64,000 nucleotides of DNA, taken from positions 36,086 to 100,085 of the forward strand of contig CAMCZU010000002.1 of assembly GCA_945888065.1 (NCBI GenBank). The letters are read 5' to 3'. The translations under genes and the position numbers were made by a program. This document shows, piece by piece, positions 1-9,552 of this stretch. Source of the DNA: Rickettsia typhi (lineage in GTDB: Bacteria > Pseudomonadota > Alphaproteobacteria > WRAU01 > Hepatincolaceae). The notes beneath the pieces are model-generated. The model worked only from the letters and a program-made list of their open reading frames with translations, made no database searches and was not told where the DNA came from. Numbering within the stretch: position 1 is the first letter of the stretch; every line of letters starts with the position of its first letter.

Positions 1-152
1 TTAATGTATCCAACTGAAAAATCTTTTAATTTAGATGTATAATCAATAATTTCTTCTACTTCTATGCCTAAATCTATTAAAGATTCTATTATATCTTGTG
101 TGCTTTTATTATGTTCTAAATGTTCATTTAACCAAGATAGTGTAAACTTCAT
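1..152 (-). CDS. pheT: Phenylalanyl-tRNA synthetase beta subunit, N-terminal fragment (continues past the left edge)
   Basis: Manual translation from the ATG at 152..150: MKFTLSWLNEHLEHNKSTQDIIESLIDLGIEVEEIIDYTSKLKDFSVGYI, PheT-like N-terminus directly downstream of pheS. Not in the ORF track. Confidence 0.88.
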   Translation of the reverse strand, partial: MKFTLSWLNEHLEHNKSTQDIIESLIDLGIEVEEIIDYTSKLKDFSVGYI

Positions 153-158
153 ATTTTT

Positions 159-1274
159 TTAACTCTTTTGATTGTTAACAAATTGATTTGTAGGAATTTT
201 AGTAGCACTTAATCCATAATGCTTTAACCATCTTATATCTCCTAAATAAAAACTTCTCAAGTCTCTAAAACCACCTTTTAACATTGTTAGCCTTTCCAGA
301 CCCATTCCAAAAGCAAAACCACTATATTTTTTTGAATCAATGCCGCAATTTTCTAATACCTGCACATTAATTATTCCACATCCTAATACTTCTAACCAAT
401 CTTTACCTTCTCCTATGATTAGTTGATTATCTTTTTTATTGCATTGAATATCTACCTCAAAAGAAGGAGAAGTAAAGGGGAAATAACTAGACCTAAATCT
501 TAAAGGTAATTTTTTAATTTCAAAATATTGCTCACAAAAAATATTTAAAATAGACTTTAAATAAGATATTGATACATTCTCTATTTTATCTATATAAAGT
601 CCTTCTATTTGATGAAACATTGGAGAATGAGTAGAATCACTATCGCTTCTATAAGTTCTACCTGGAGCAATTATTTTAAGTGGATCATTTAAAACAAACT
701 CTTTAGTTTTATTGCTAGTTAAACCCATCATTGTCCTAATTTGAACATTAGAAGTATGTGTTCTTAAAACTTTTTTTAAATTATTTGAATCTAACATATT
801 TAGATAAAAAGTATCGTGCTCTTGGCGAGATGGATGAGATAAAGGAATATTTAAAGCAGTGAAATTATACCAATCTTCTTCAATATCATTAGCTTGATTA
901 ATTTTAAACCCCATATTTGCAAAAATATTTACTATTTTTTCTTGAGAATATGTAAGCGGATGCAAAAGACCTTGTTCTATACTTATAGATGGTAATGATA
1001 AATCTAGTTTTTCTGATAGCATTTTATTGTTAATTTCTTGCGTTTGCAACTTATGTTGCATTTGAAAAAAAATTTGCAAAAGATCTTCTTTGCTTTGATT
1101 TAAAAATTTACCCTTTTCTTTTTTTTCTTCAACACTTAGCTGAGACATATTAGACATAGCTTTTGAAAAAAATCCATTTTTAGAAAATAATTGTATATGA
1201 ATATCTTCTAAAGATTTTAAGCTTGTAGCTTGTAAGATTTTATCTTTATAAGATTGATAATCAAAATCTTTCAT
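159..1274 (-). CDS. pheS: Phenylalanyl-tRNA synthetase alpha subunit
   Basis: Class II aaRS motifs (RTHTSNVQIRTM, HQIEGLYID, GFAFGMGLERLTMLK); next to pheT. Confidence 0.97.
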   Translation of the reverse strand: MKDFDYQSYKDKILQATSLKSLEDIHIQLFSKNGFFSKAMSNMSQLSVEEKKEKGKFLNQSKEDLLQIFFQMQHKLQTQEINNKMLSEKLDLSLPSISIEQGLLHPLTYSQEKIVNIFANMGFKINQANDIEEDWYNFTALNIPLSHPSRQEHDTFYLNMLDSNNLKKVLRTHTSNVQIRTMMGLTSNKTKEFVLNDPLKIIAPGRTYRSDSDSTHSPMFHQIEGLYIDKIENVSISYLKSILNIFCEQYFEIKKLPLRFRSSYFPFTSPSFEVDIQCNKKDNQLIIGEGKDWLEVLGCGIINVQVLENCGIDSKKYSGFAFGMGLERLTMLKGGFRDLRSFYLGDIRWLKHYGLSATKIPTNQFVNNQKS

Positions 1275-1316
1275 TTAAACACCTATAAGTTAGCAAGATA
1301 AAGATATAATAAAACA

Positions 1317-1355
1317 AAAAAAGCTACAATCTGAAATATAGATTATAACTTTTTT
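1317..1355 (-). terminator. Intrinsic terminator-like hairpin downstream of rplT
   Basis: Minus strand AAAAAAGTTATAATCT-ATATTTC-AGATTGTAGCTTTTTT; 16-bp stem with two G.U pairs ending in T6. Confidence 0.6.
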
Positions 1356-1399
1356 GTCTTATGTTTTAAATATTCTGCAATTACTATAAGATTCTTTAA

Positions 1400-1813
1400 T
1401 TATTCTTGAGAATCTTTTTTAGAAACTCTTTTTTTTACCACTTTTACTTCATCAACAGTTGGAGTAGCTGTTTTAGCTTTTTCTACAAAACTTAAAAAAG
1501 ATTGAGAATTATTAACTGCCAATTCTGCTAAAATTTTTCTATTCACTTCTATATTAGATAATTTTAAACCATTAATAAACTTTGAATAAGTTAATCCGTG
1601 AGAACGAACCGCCGCATTAATTCTTTGTATCCATAAAGATCTAAAATCTCTTTTACGATTTTTTCTGTCTCTATACATATATTGTAAAGCTTTTTCAACT
1701 TTACCTAATGCAACTCTGAATACATTTTTATTTCTACCTCTAAAACCTTTTGCAAGTTTTAGAACTTTTTTGTGTCTTTTATGAGATGTTACACCTCTTT
1801 TTACTCTAGCCAT
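1400..1813 (-). CDS. rplT: 50S ribosomal protein L20
   Basis: [35 protein letters not shown] is a canonical L20 N-terminus. Confidence 0.98.
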   Translation of the reverse strand: MARVKRGVTSHKRHKKVLKLAKGFRGRNKNVFRVALGKVEKALQYMYRDRKNRKRDFRSLWIQRINAAVRSHGLTYSKFINGLKLSNIEVNRKILAELAVNNSQSFLSFVEKAKTATPTVDEVKVVKKRVSKKDSQE

Positions 1814-1822
1814 TTAATACTC

Positions 1823-2017
1823 CTATGCTCTTACAAATTTTTTAACTAATGACATATCACCATAAGAAAGTACTTTCATACCTCTGTTGCTTCTTTTCAT
1901 AGTTTTTGTTCTTCTTCTTAAAAAATGCTGTTTGCAAGAAAATTTAGCTTTTATAAGACCACTAGCAGTAACTTTAAACCTTTTTTTAGCACTAGATTTG
2001 CTTTTTAACTTGGGCAT
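1823..2017 (-). CDS. rpmI: 50S ribosomal protein L35 (ORF track start too far upstream)
   Basis: MPKLKSKSSAKKRFKVTASGLIKAK; AAGGAG upstream of the ATG at 2017. Confidence 0.96.
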   Translation of the reverse strand: MPKLKSKSSAKKRFKVTASGLIKAKFSCKQHFLRRRTKTMKRSNRGMKVLSYGDMSLVKKFVRA

Positions 2018-2160
2018 TTTGTTCTCCTTGTTTAAAAAATACAATTAATAAAATAAGTAAAATGAGATCGGCATGCCCTGCCTTATCATATTTACACAAC
2101 ACATTATACAATAATATCCATACAATGCAATTAATTTAATTTATTTTTTTATTAGATGGC

Positions 2161-3462
2161 TTATTCTTCTTTAATAAATTTAGCATTTGGGAATACATCT
2201 GAAACCTTATTGTTAATTTCATCTATACTATTATTTACTTTAGATATTTGCTGTGTATTTTGATTTATATGTGAATGTGGTATTGAATGTTGCAAACTTA
2301 TATTTTCATCCATTTCATTCATTAATTTATCTACATCAAAAATATTATGAAGATGTAAAATTTTAAAAAATACTAAATTTAAATGTTGTAAATAATTTGA
2401 AGAATCTTTTAAATCCAACAATCCTCTTGATAAAACTTGCCAAATTAACACTAATAATTCACTGCTGGCTTTTGAATTAATTTCTAAAGATTTATTATAT
2501 TCAAAATCAGATAGTTCTAAAATTGTAGATATGATGTTTTGCTTTAACATATGAATACACAAACAATTATGACAAATATTTAGTAATTCTTCAATTAAAA
2601 GCTGACCATCTAATCCATTATTATATTGTTTATATGCAATGCTAAAAACATCGTTAACATTATTGTTAATTAATGATAAAAATAAATTATATATATCTTC
2701 TGTAGATCCATTACCAACCATATTATGTATTTTAGAAATTTGTAAATTGTTATCACAAAATACTATAGCTTGATCTAACAAAGATAAGCTATCTCTTACA
2801 GAGCCATTACCACCTTTTGCCAATAAAAACAAAGATTCTTCATCAAATGTAATATTTTCTTTAATACAAATATTTTGTAAATGATCTTTTAACACAAGAG
2901 TGGGCACTCTATTCAAATAAAATTTTTGGCATCTTGATAATACTGTAATAGGAACTTTTTTAATTTCTGTAGTTGCAAAAATAAATTTTAAATGTTGTGG
3001 CGGTTCTTCTAAAGTTTTTAATAGTGCATTAAAAGCATTTTTAGATAACATATGAATCTCATCTATAATAAACACTTTATACCTTGCAGAAACAGGCTTA
3101 TATCTTGAATTATCAATTATTTCACGAACATCATCAATCCCTGTTTTTGAAGCAGCGTCCATTTCAATTACATCCATATGGCGATCATTTACAATTGCAA
3201 TGCAATTATCACAAACTCCACACGGATTTAAAGTCATTCCACCCATACCATCAACCCCTATACAATTAAGAGCTTTAGCAATAATTCTAGCAGTTGTTGT
3301 TTTACCAACCCCTCTTACTCCTGTTAACATAAAAGAATGAGATACTTTATTTAAGGTAAATGCATTTTGCAATGTTTTAACTAAAAAATCTTGACCTATT
3401 AAATCTTTAATAATTTGAGGTCTGTATTTGCGTGCTAAATTAACATACTGATTATCTAACAT
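2161..3462 (-). CDS. dnaX: DNA polymerase III gamma/tau subunit (short form)
   Basis: LARKYRPQIIKDLIGQD, Walker A GVRGVGKTTTARI, zinc module CGVCDNC, DEIHMLS, SRCQKF. Confidence 0.96.
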   Translation of the reverse strand: MLDNQYVNLARKYRPQIIKDLIGQDFLVKTLQNAFTLNKVSHSFMLTGVRGVGKTTTARIIAKALNCIGVDGMGGMTLNPCGVCDNCIAIVNDRHMDVIEMDAASKTGIDDVREIIDNSRYKPVSARYKVFIIDEIHMLSKNAFNALLKTLEEPPQHLKFIFATTEIKKVPITVLSRCQKFYLNRVPTLVLKDHLQNICIKENITFDEESLFLLAKGGNGSVRDSLSLLDQAIVFCDNNLQISKIHNMVGNGSTEDIYNLFLSLINNNVNDVFSIAYKQYNNGLDGQLLIEELLNICHNCLCIHMLKQNIISTILELSDFEYNKSLEINSKASSELLVLIWQVLSRGLLDLKDSSNYLQHLNLVFFKILHLHNIFDVDKLMNEMDENISLQHSIPHSHINQNTQQISKVNNSIDEINNKVSDVFPNAKFIKEE

Positions 3463-3506
3463 TATCTTTTAGTAAATTTATTAATAGATTATTATTATAA
3501 ATAAAA

Positions 3507-3593
3507 TAGGTAAGTTTGACCTACAATAAACATATTGATTGCTTCTTTTGGGATCTAGTCTGTTATATGTATATTAATACCCAAACTTACCTA
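3507..3593 (-). ncRNA. ffs: Candidate small SRP RNA (4.5S)
   Basis: 12-bp perfect terminal stem (TAGGTAAGTTTG/CAAACTTACCTA), inner CATAT/ATATG stem, apical AGACTAGATCCCAAAAGAAGCAATC resembling SRP domain IV (GGTCAGGTCCGGAAGGAAGCAGCC). Next to dnaX. Confidence 0.65.
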
Positions 3594-3631
3594 ATTTGAT
3601 TGTAGCACAATTGTAAGAATTAAGGCAATAA

Positions 3632-4198
3632 TTAATTTTTACTATCATTTGTTGCATTGGTTTTAAGCACAAGTGGAGAAAAAATTACAATTGCATTATT
3701 ACCTTCTAATTTTGGTGCTATATCTAATTTAGCACCTGCTTCTTTGCCTAAATCATCGTAAAAACGATACAAAAGTTCAATTCCCTTTTGAGAATAAGCA
3801 ATTTCCCTACCTCTAAATTTAACACCTATTTTAACTTTGCATTCATTTTGTAAAAAAGTTCTTAATTGTTTTAACTTAACCTGATAATCGTGCTCTCCTA
3901 TACCTAAATGAATATATAATTCTTTTAAAAGAACTATCTTTTGTTTCTTTTTTGTTTCTTGCTTTCTTTTTTGTTGTTGATATTTATATTTGCCATAATC
4001 TAAAATTTTACATACTGGAGGTTTTGCTTCTGGATTAATTTCAACTAAATCTAAATTATTGTTTGAAGCCATTTTAAGCGCATCAAAAATGCTATAAATT
4101 CCTAACATTTCGCCGTTTTCATCTATTAATCTTATTTCTTTTACTCTTATTTCATCATTAATTCTAAGAGTATCCTTATGGACTTTGCTATCTAACAA
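3632..4198 (-). CDS. infC: Translation initiation factor IF-3, TTG start
   Basis: RINDEIRVKEIRLIDENGEMLGIYS, CKILDYGKYKYQQQKR; AAGGAG 7 nt upstream of TTG. Confidence 0.97.
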   Translation of the reverse strand: MLDSKVHKDTLRINDEIRVKEIRLIDENGEMLGIYSIFDALKMASNNNLDLVEINPEAKPPVCKILDYGKYKYQQQKRKQETKKKQKIVLLKELYIHLGIGEHDYQVKLKQLRTFLQNECKVKIGVKFRGREIAYSQKGIELLYRFYDDLGKEAGAKLDIAPKLEGNNAIVIFSPLVLKTNATNDSKN

Positions 4199-4271
4199 TA
4201 AATATCTCCTTTTGATATGTTAATTGATAATTATAATAAATTAAATTATAGCTATTTAAAATTTTTTTCAA

Positions 4272-6206
4272 CTAAAAAGTAATCTTGTTGTATTTTAACT
4301 CTATATTTTTATTAATTAAATTAATTGCCTCTTCTATAGATAAAGTTATTTGTTTTTCTATATTTAAAAATCTTAATGTTATAGTTTCATCTTGAATTTC
4401 TTTTTCACCTATAATACCAATAATAGGGATTTTATTTAAGGTATGCTCTCTAATTTTATAATTAATTTTATTAGATTTAATATCTAAGATGCTATTTATA
4501 TTACATATTTTTAATTTTTCATTTGTTTTTATCACATAATCATTAGCAACCTGTGAAACACTTGCTAATACTATATGAACTGGAGAAAGCCATAAAGGAA
4601 ATTTACCCTTATAATGCTCTATTAAAATGCCAATAAATCTTTCAAAAGAACCTAAAATAGCCCTGTGCAACATTACTGGTATTTGCTTTGATCCATCTTC
4701 TGCAATATATGTTGCCCCTAATCTTTGAGGTAAAATAAAATCTACCTGTAGTGTTCCAAGTTGCCATTGTCTTCCTAAAGAATCTTTAATTGTAAACTCT
4801 AATTTTGGGCCATAAAATGCACCTTCTTGTGAATTTAAAATTGGATCTAACCCAGCTTTTTTTGCTGCATTCATTAATGCTTGTTCTGCTTTATCCCAAA
4901 CTAAATCATCTCCTGCTCTGTTAAGTGGTCTATCTGAAAATTTAACACTTAATTCTATTTCACCAAATATCTCTTTGTATATTTCTTGCAATAAATCACA
5001 AAAAGATTTTGTTTCATCTATAATTTGTTCTGGAGTGCAAAAAATATGTGCATCATCTTGAGTAAACGCCCTTACCCGCATAATCCCGTGCAAAGAACCT
5101 GATGGTTCATTACGATGGCAAGATCCAAATTCTGCCATTCTTAATGGTAAATCTTTATAAGATTTTATACCTTGTTTAAATATTTGAATATGCGCAGGAC
5201 AATTCATTGGCTTTAATGCTAGTGTTGTATTTGAATCTCCATTGAATACAAACATATTTTTTTCACCAAATTTATCCCAATGACCTGATTCTTCCCATAG
5301 CTTTTTATCTAAAAGTTGAGGGGTTTTTACTTCTTGATAATTATAAATATCTAATTTTTCTCTTACATAATTTTCTAAAATTTTATAAATTTTCCATCCT
5401 CTCTGATGCCAAAACACAGATCCTACTGCTTCTTCTTGAATATGAAACAAATCTAGCTCTTTACCTAATTTTCTATGATCATTTTTTTCTAGCTCAATTT
5501 GTAAATTTAAAAAAGCATTTAAATCTTTATCATTTAAAAATGCAATTCCTGAAATTCTTTGCAACATAGGGTTATTAGCATCGTTTTTCCAATATACGCC
5601 TGATAATCTATTAAGCTTGAAAGATTTTGGCAATAATCCACTTGATACACAATGTGGACCTCTGCATAAATCTTCAAAATTACCTTGCTTATAAAAAGAT
5701 ACCTCTTTATCTGGTATATTTTCTAAAATTTCTAACTTAAATAGCTCTCCTTTTGCTTTATAAAACTCTTTAGCTTGTTCAATAGATTTTACTTTTCTAA
5801 TAAAAGTATTGTTAGAATCTATCAACTCTTTCATTTTATTTTCAATTTGCTCTAAATCTTCTTCTTTAAATTGTTTTGTAGGGTAAAAATCATAAAAAAA
5901 TCCATTTTCTGTAGATGGACCCGTCCCTAATTTAGTATCTGGATATAAATATAAGACTGCTTCTGCTAAAATATGTGCTAAATCGTGCCTAAATAAATTT
6001 AACAAAATATCTGTATTTTTATTTGTAATAAGTTGAACATTTGCATTAAAATCTATAACTCTACTTAAATCCCATAATTCATTGTTAACATAAATTGCAT
6101 AAGAGTTTTTTAACAACCCAGCACTAATCTTTTCTGCAATCTCTAAACCATTTGTAGGCTTATCAAAAACTAGTTTTGAACCATCTAATAATTTTATTTC
6201 TATCAT
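4272..6206 (-). CDS. thrS: Threonyl-tRNA synthetase
   Basis: TGS domain, HDLAHILAEAV editing motif, LKPMNCPAHIQIF, RVRAFTQDDAHIFC. Confidence 0.98.
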   Translation of the reverse strand: MIEIKLLDGSKLVFDKPTNGLEIAEKISAGLLKNSYAIYVNNELWDLSRVIDFNANVQLITNKNTDILLNLFRHDLAHILAEAVLYLYPDTKLGTGPSTENGFFYDFYPTKQFKEEDLEQIENKMKELIDSNNTFIRKVKSIEQAKEFYKAKGELFKLEILENIPDKEVSFYKQGNFEDLCRGPHCVSSGLLPKSFKLNRLSGVYWKNDANNPMLQRISGIAFLNDKDLNAFLNLQIELEKNDHRKLGKELDLFHIQEEAVGSVFWHQRGWKIYKILENYVREKLDIYNYQEVKTPQLLDKKLWEESGHWDKFGEKNMFVFNGDSNTTLALKPMNCPAHIQIFKQGIKSYKDLPLRMAEFGSCHRNEPSGSLHGIMRVRAFTQDDAHIFCTPEQIIDETKSFCDLLQEIYKEIFGEIELSVKFSDRPLNRAGDDLVWDKAEQALMNAAKKAGLDPILNSQEGAFYGPKLEFTIKDSLGRQWQLGTLQVDFILPQRLGATYIAEDGSKQIPVMLHRAILGSFERFIGILIEHYKGKFPLWLSPVHIVLASVSQVANDYVIKTNEKLKICNINSILDIKSNKINYKIREHTLNKIPIIGIIGEKEIQDETITLRFLNIEKQITLSIEEAINLINKNIELKYNKITF

Positions 6207-6352
6207 TTTTTATCTATAATTTATATGTTAATTATTTTTATATAACATATATATTAATTGATAATCCTTAAATATACTAGCAAAAACATATTGCAACTTT
6301 ATATTGCATTATATATAATTTATATATAGTTATTAATTTATTAGAGTAGAAA

Positions 6353-8731
6353 ATGCAAAAATATAAATTATCTATAAATCAAGTATATCAAAAATGCGAT
6401 CCAAATTTATTTAAAGTAAAATCTACACAAGATATAGAACCTCAAACTGCTATGATAGGTCAACAACGAGTGCTAGATTCAATTAATATGGCGATTAATA
6501 TTAATAATAAAGGATACAATATTTTTGCAATGGGTGAAGCTGGTATTGGAAAACAAACTATTGTATCAAAATTATTAGAAACTTATGCTTTAAAAAAACC
6601 TACCCCAAAAGAATGGGTATATGTAAATAATTTTGATAACCCTAATCAACCATTAGCTGTTAGTTTTTCTTATGGTGAAGGAAAGATGTTTAAAAAGCAT
6701 ATGAAAAAATTAGTAGAAGATATTGAAATCACAATGAAATCTGTGTTTAATAATCAAAATTATCTTTCTAAAATAAATTTAATTAATTCTAAATTATTAG
6801 AAAAATCTCAAGAAAAAATTCTTAACTTAACTGAAAAGGCATTGAAATTACATTTATCTTTAATAAAAAAAGAAGATGCTTTTGCTATTATTCCACTTAA
6901 TGATAAGCTTATTCAATTTAATGAAGAAGAATTTTTAGCTCTAAGCGATAAGGCTAAAAATGATATAGAACATAATATCAAACTAATTAAATCTGAATTA
7001 GAAAAAATTATTCATAATATTCCACAAATTCAAAAAGAAACTAAAAATAAAATTGAAGAACATAATTTAAAAACTACATCAAAAGCAATATCTCCACTTT
7101 TTAAAAAAATCAAAAAAAAGTGGACACATCATAGTGTGATTATAAAATACTTAGATGATGCATTTGAATACATTATAGAAAATTATGATATATTTTTAGA
7201 TAATTCCAAAACTTCTAGCAAAGATATTGGTGAACAAAGTAAAATTTTAAAAATTATACAAGCAAAAGAACTTGATGTATTTAAAGTAAATATTATTGTA
7301 GATAGACAAAATGATGCAAAAAATAAAAAAGGTGCACCAATTATTGTTCTTGATAACCCAAATTATAGTCGCCTTTTTGGTAAAATTGAATATAACTCTC
7401 AATGGGGTATGCTATCTACTGATATTAATTTACTTAAAGCAGGAGCATTACATTTAGCAAATGGCGGATACTTGGTTTTAAATGCTAGAAAAATATTAGA
7501 AATTCCTTGGTTATGGGAATCTTTAAAATATACAATAAAAAATCAACAAATTAAATTTTTAAGCCCTGAAGATAATATTTCTTCTAGCAATATTGCATCT
7601 CTTGATCCCTCCCCTATCCCTCTTGATGTTAAAATTATTTTAATTGGTGAACCTAATATTTATTATTCTTTATGGGATTACGATCCTGAATTTAAAGAGT
7701 TATTTAAAATAGTTGCTGACTTTAATTCTAAGGTTTCTTATAGTGAAGAAAATATATTGTCTTATGCTAAAATTATTTCATCTATAATTAAAAATTCTAA
7801 ATCTAGGCATCTAGAAGTGAATGCTTTAGCTAAATTAATTGAAATTGCTGGTAGATTATCAGATAGCCAAAAATATTTAACATCTAATTTTTCTAAAATT
7901 AAAAATATGATTATAGAAGCTAATTATATTGCTAATTTTCATAATCAACCATTAATTAAGGTAGAACACATTACTGAAGCATATAAATTACAAAAAATTA
8001 GAAAATCTAAAATTAGTGATTATATGGAAAAAAATATTACAGATAATATTATTAACATTAAAACTAAAGGATTTGAAACTGCTCAAATAAATGGACTTGC
8101 CGTTCTTAGTATGAATGATACGATGTTTGGAATTCCACAAAGAATTACATCTGCAGTATATTCTGGCTATAAAGGATTAATCAATATTGAAAGAAATGTT
8201 AAACTTTCTGGAAATATACACTCTAAGGGAGTAATGATTTTACAATCATTTTTATATGAAAGATTCTCTAAAATACAACCTCTTACATTTTCAGCTTCTA
8301 TTGTATTTGAACAATCTTATGGTGGTATAGATGGGGATAGTGCAACTTGTGCTGAGCTTTTAAGCTTATTATCTGGATTATCTGGGGTTCCATTAAATCA
8401 ATCTTTAGCAATTACAGGGTCTATGGATCAAAAAGGCAATGTTCAAGCCATTGGTGGTGTGAATCATAAAATTGAAGGTTTTTTTAAAATATGTAAAAAC
8501 AAAGGTTTGCATAATGAAAATGGAGTGGTTATACCTAAAAGCAATATTACTGATTTAATGCTAGATGATGAAATTTTAGAAGCTATTAAGAATGGTTTGT
8601 TTAATATTTATGCAATTGAACATATTGATGAAGCATTAGAAATTTTTACAAACAAACAACCACAAGAAATTAATGAGATTATATCTAATAAGTGGGTAGC
8701 AAAGTTTATAAATAATAATTTTTATGAGTAA
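6353..8731 (+). CDS. Lon-like ATP-dependent protease (LonB/COG1067 type)
   Basis: Walker A-like GEAGIGKQT; C-terminal Lon protease domain with Ser (GGIDGDSATCAELLSLLSGL) and Lys (GGVNHKIEGF) dyad. Confidence 0.9.
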   Translation: MQKYKLSINQVYQKCDPNLFKVKSTQDIEPQTAMIGQQRVLDSINMAININNKGYNIFAMGEAGIGKQTIVSKLLETYALKKPTPKEWVYVNNFDNPNQPLAVSFSYGEGKMFKKHMKKLVEDIEITMKSVFNNQNYLSKINLINSKLLEKSQEKILNLTEKALKLHLSLIKKEDAFAIIPLNDKLIQFNEEEFLALSDKAKNDIEHNIKLIKSELEKIIHNIPQIQKETKNKIEEHNLKTTSKAISPLFKKIKKKWTHHSVIIKYLDDAFEYIIENYDIFLDNSKTSSKDIGEQSKILKIIQAKELDVFKVNIIVDRQNDAKNKKGAPIIVLDNPNYSRLFGKIEYNSQWGMLSTDINLLKAGALHLANGGYLVLNARKILEIPWLWESLKYTIKNQQIKFLSPEDNISSSNIASLDPSPIPLDVKIILIGEPNIYYSLWDYDPEFKELFKIVADFNSKVSYSEENILSYAKIISSIIKNSKSRHLEVNALAKLIEIAGRLSDSQKYLTSNFSKIKNMIIEANYIANFHNQPLIKVEHITEAYKLQKIRKSKISDYMEKNITDNIINIKTKGFETAQINGLAVLSMNDTMFGIPQRITSAVYSGYKGLINIERNVKLSGNIHSKGVMILQSFLYERFSKIQPLTFSASIVFEQSYGGIDGDSATCAELLSLLSGLSGVPLNQSLAITGSMDQKGNVQAIGGVNHKIEGFFKICKNKGLHNENGVVIPKSNITDLMLDDEILEAIKNGLFNIYAIEHIDEALEIFTNKQPQEINEIISNKWVAKFINNNFYE

Positions 8732-9548
8732 TTTTATCCCAAGCTAATTTAAATTCACTAAAATGTGGAAGATTTACCTTATCTAAAAATATTAAAATAT
8801 CCTCAATGCATTTATTGTATCCATTTTTATTGATTCTACCTATATGCAATGAGTATCTTAAATATACTAAATAAGTATTTAATACATCTGTTTCACAATA
8901 ATCTCTTATTTCTTTAATTTTACCGCTGTCATACATTTGTGATACAGATGATCCATCTACTCCAATCTTACCTGGGTAATTAAAAATAGAACAAACCTCA
9001 TTTAGCTTAATTTTAGCAGATGCTCCACTATCTGAGAGTGCATCTAGTAAATCACAATGCATATTAAATGAATATCTCTGATTATTATAATTTTCCCACT
9101 TGTCTCCAAGTTTATAAAATTTTTGCGCCGTAATACCATATTTCATTGCCCTGTATTTTAAAACTGGTAAATCAAATGTTCTACCATTAAAACTAACAAG
9201 TCTTGGCTGTAATTTTTCTATGGTTGCAAAAAAACCTTTTATTAAATCATATTCACTATCGTTTTCATTTTTTGCAGAACGAATTTCTTCAAAATGAAAA
9301 CTCTCAAAACCATCACTTGAATATTCTATTGATGCTTTTAAAAAACTTATTGCTATAACTTTATGAAAAGGTTGCCTTAAAAAATCATTTTTACCATCTG
9401 TTATTTGTAGATGGTAATCTGTTAATGCTTGTCTTCTACTTTGTATACTATCTAAGTTAGGAGATATTAAATTATAAGCAGATTCATCATCTGGAATTGT
9501 TTCAATATCAAAAACAAATAGGCTATTTAATTGCAATTTACACCACAC
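8706..9548 (-). CDS. Predicted 3'-5' exonuclease, PolB-exonuclease-like DEDDy family
   Basis: FVFDIETIPD motif I, LVSFNGRTFDLPVLKYRAMKYG, later YCETDVLNTYLVYLRY. Confidence 0.85.
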   Translation of the reverse strand: MWCKLQLNSLFVFDIETIPDDESAYNLISPNLDSIQSRRQALTDYHLQITDGKNDFLRQPFHKVIAISFLKASIEYSSDGFESFHFEEIRSAKNENDSEYDLIKGFFATIEKLQPRLVSFNGRTFDLPVLKYRAMKYGITAQKFYKLGDKWENYNNQRYSFNMHCDLLDALSDSGASAKIKLNEVCSIFNYPGKIGVDGSSVSQMYDSGKIKEIRDYCETDVLNTYLVYLRYSLHIGRINKNGYNKCIEDILIFLDKVNLPHFSEFKLAWDKITHKNYYL

Positions 9549-9552
9549 ATTG

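Noticed and set aside
3084-3269. Antisense ORF inside dnaX
   Set aside because: Composition reflects the opposite strand of a well-conserved gene; no domain or RBS. Same judgement for shadow ORFs at 9659, 10373, 10884, 11683, 12727, 13672, 20371, 20653, 22533, 27021, 28955, 29385, 37445, 38411, 39804, 40162, 43614, 45082, 46537, 47757, 50737, 52436, 55345 and 59171.
6353-9548. LonB-like protease plus PolB-like exonuclease as a possible defence pair
   Set aside because: Genes are convergent with overlapping ends, not an operon, and both families are broadly distributed housekeeping-type proteins.
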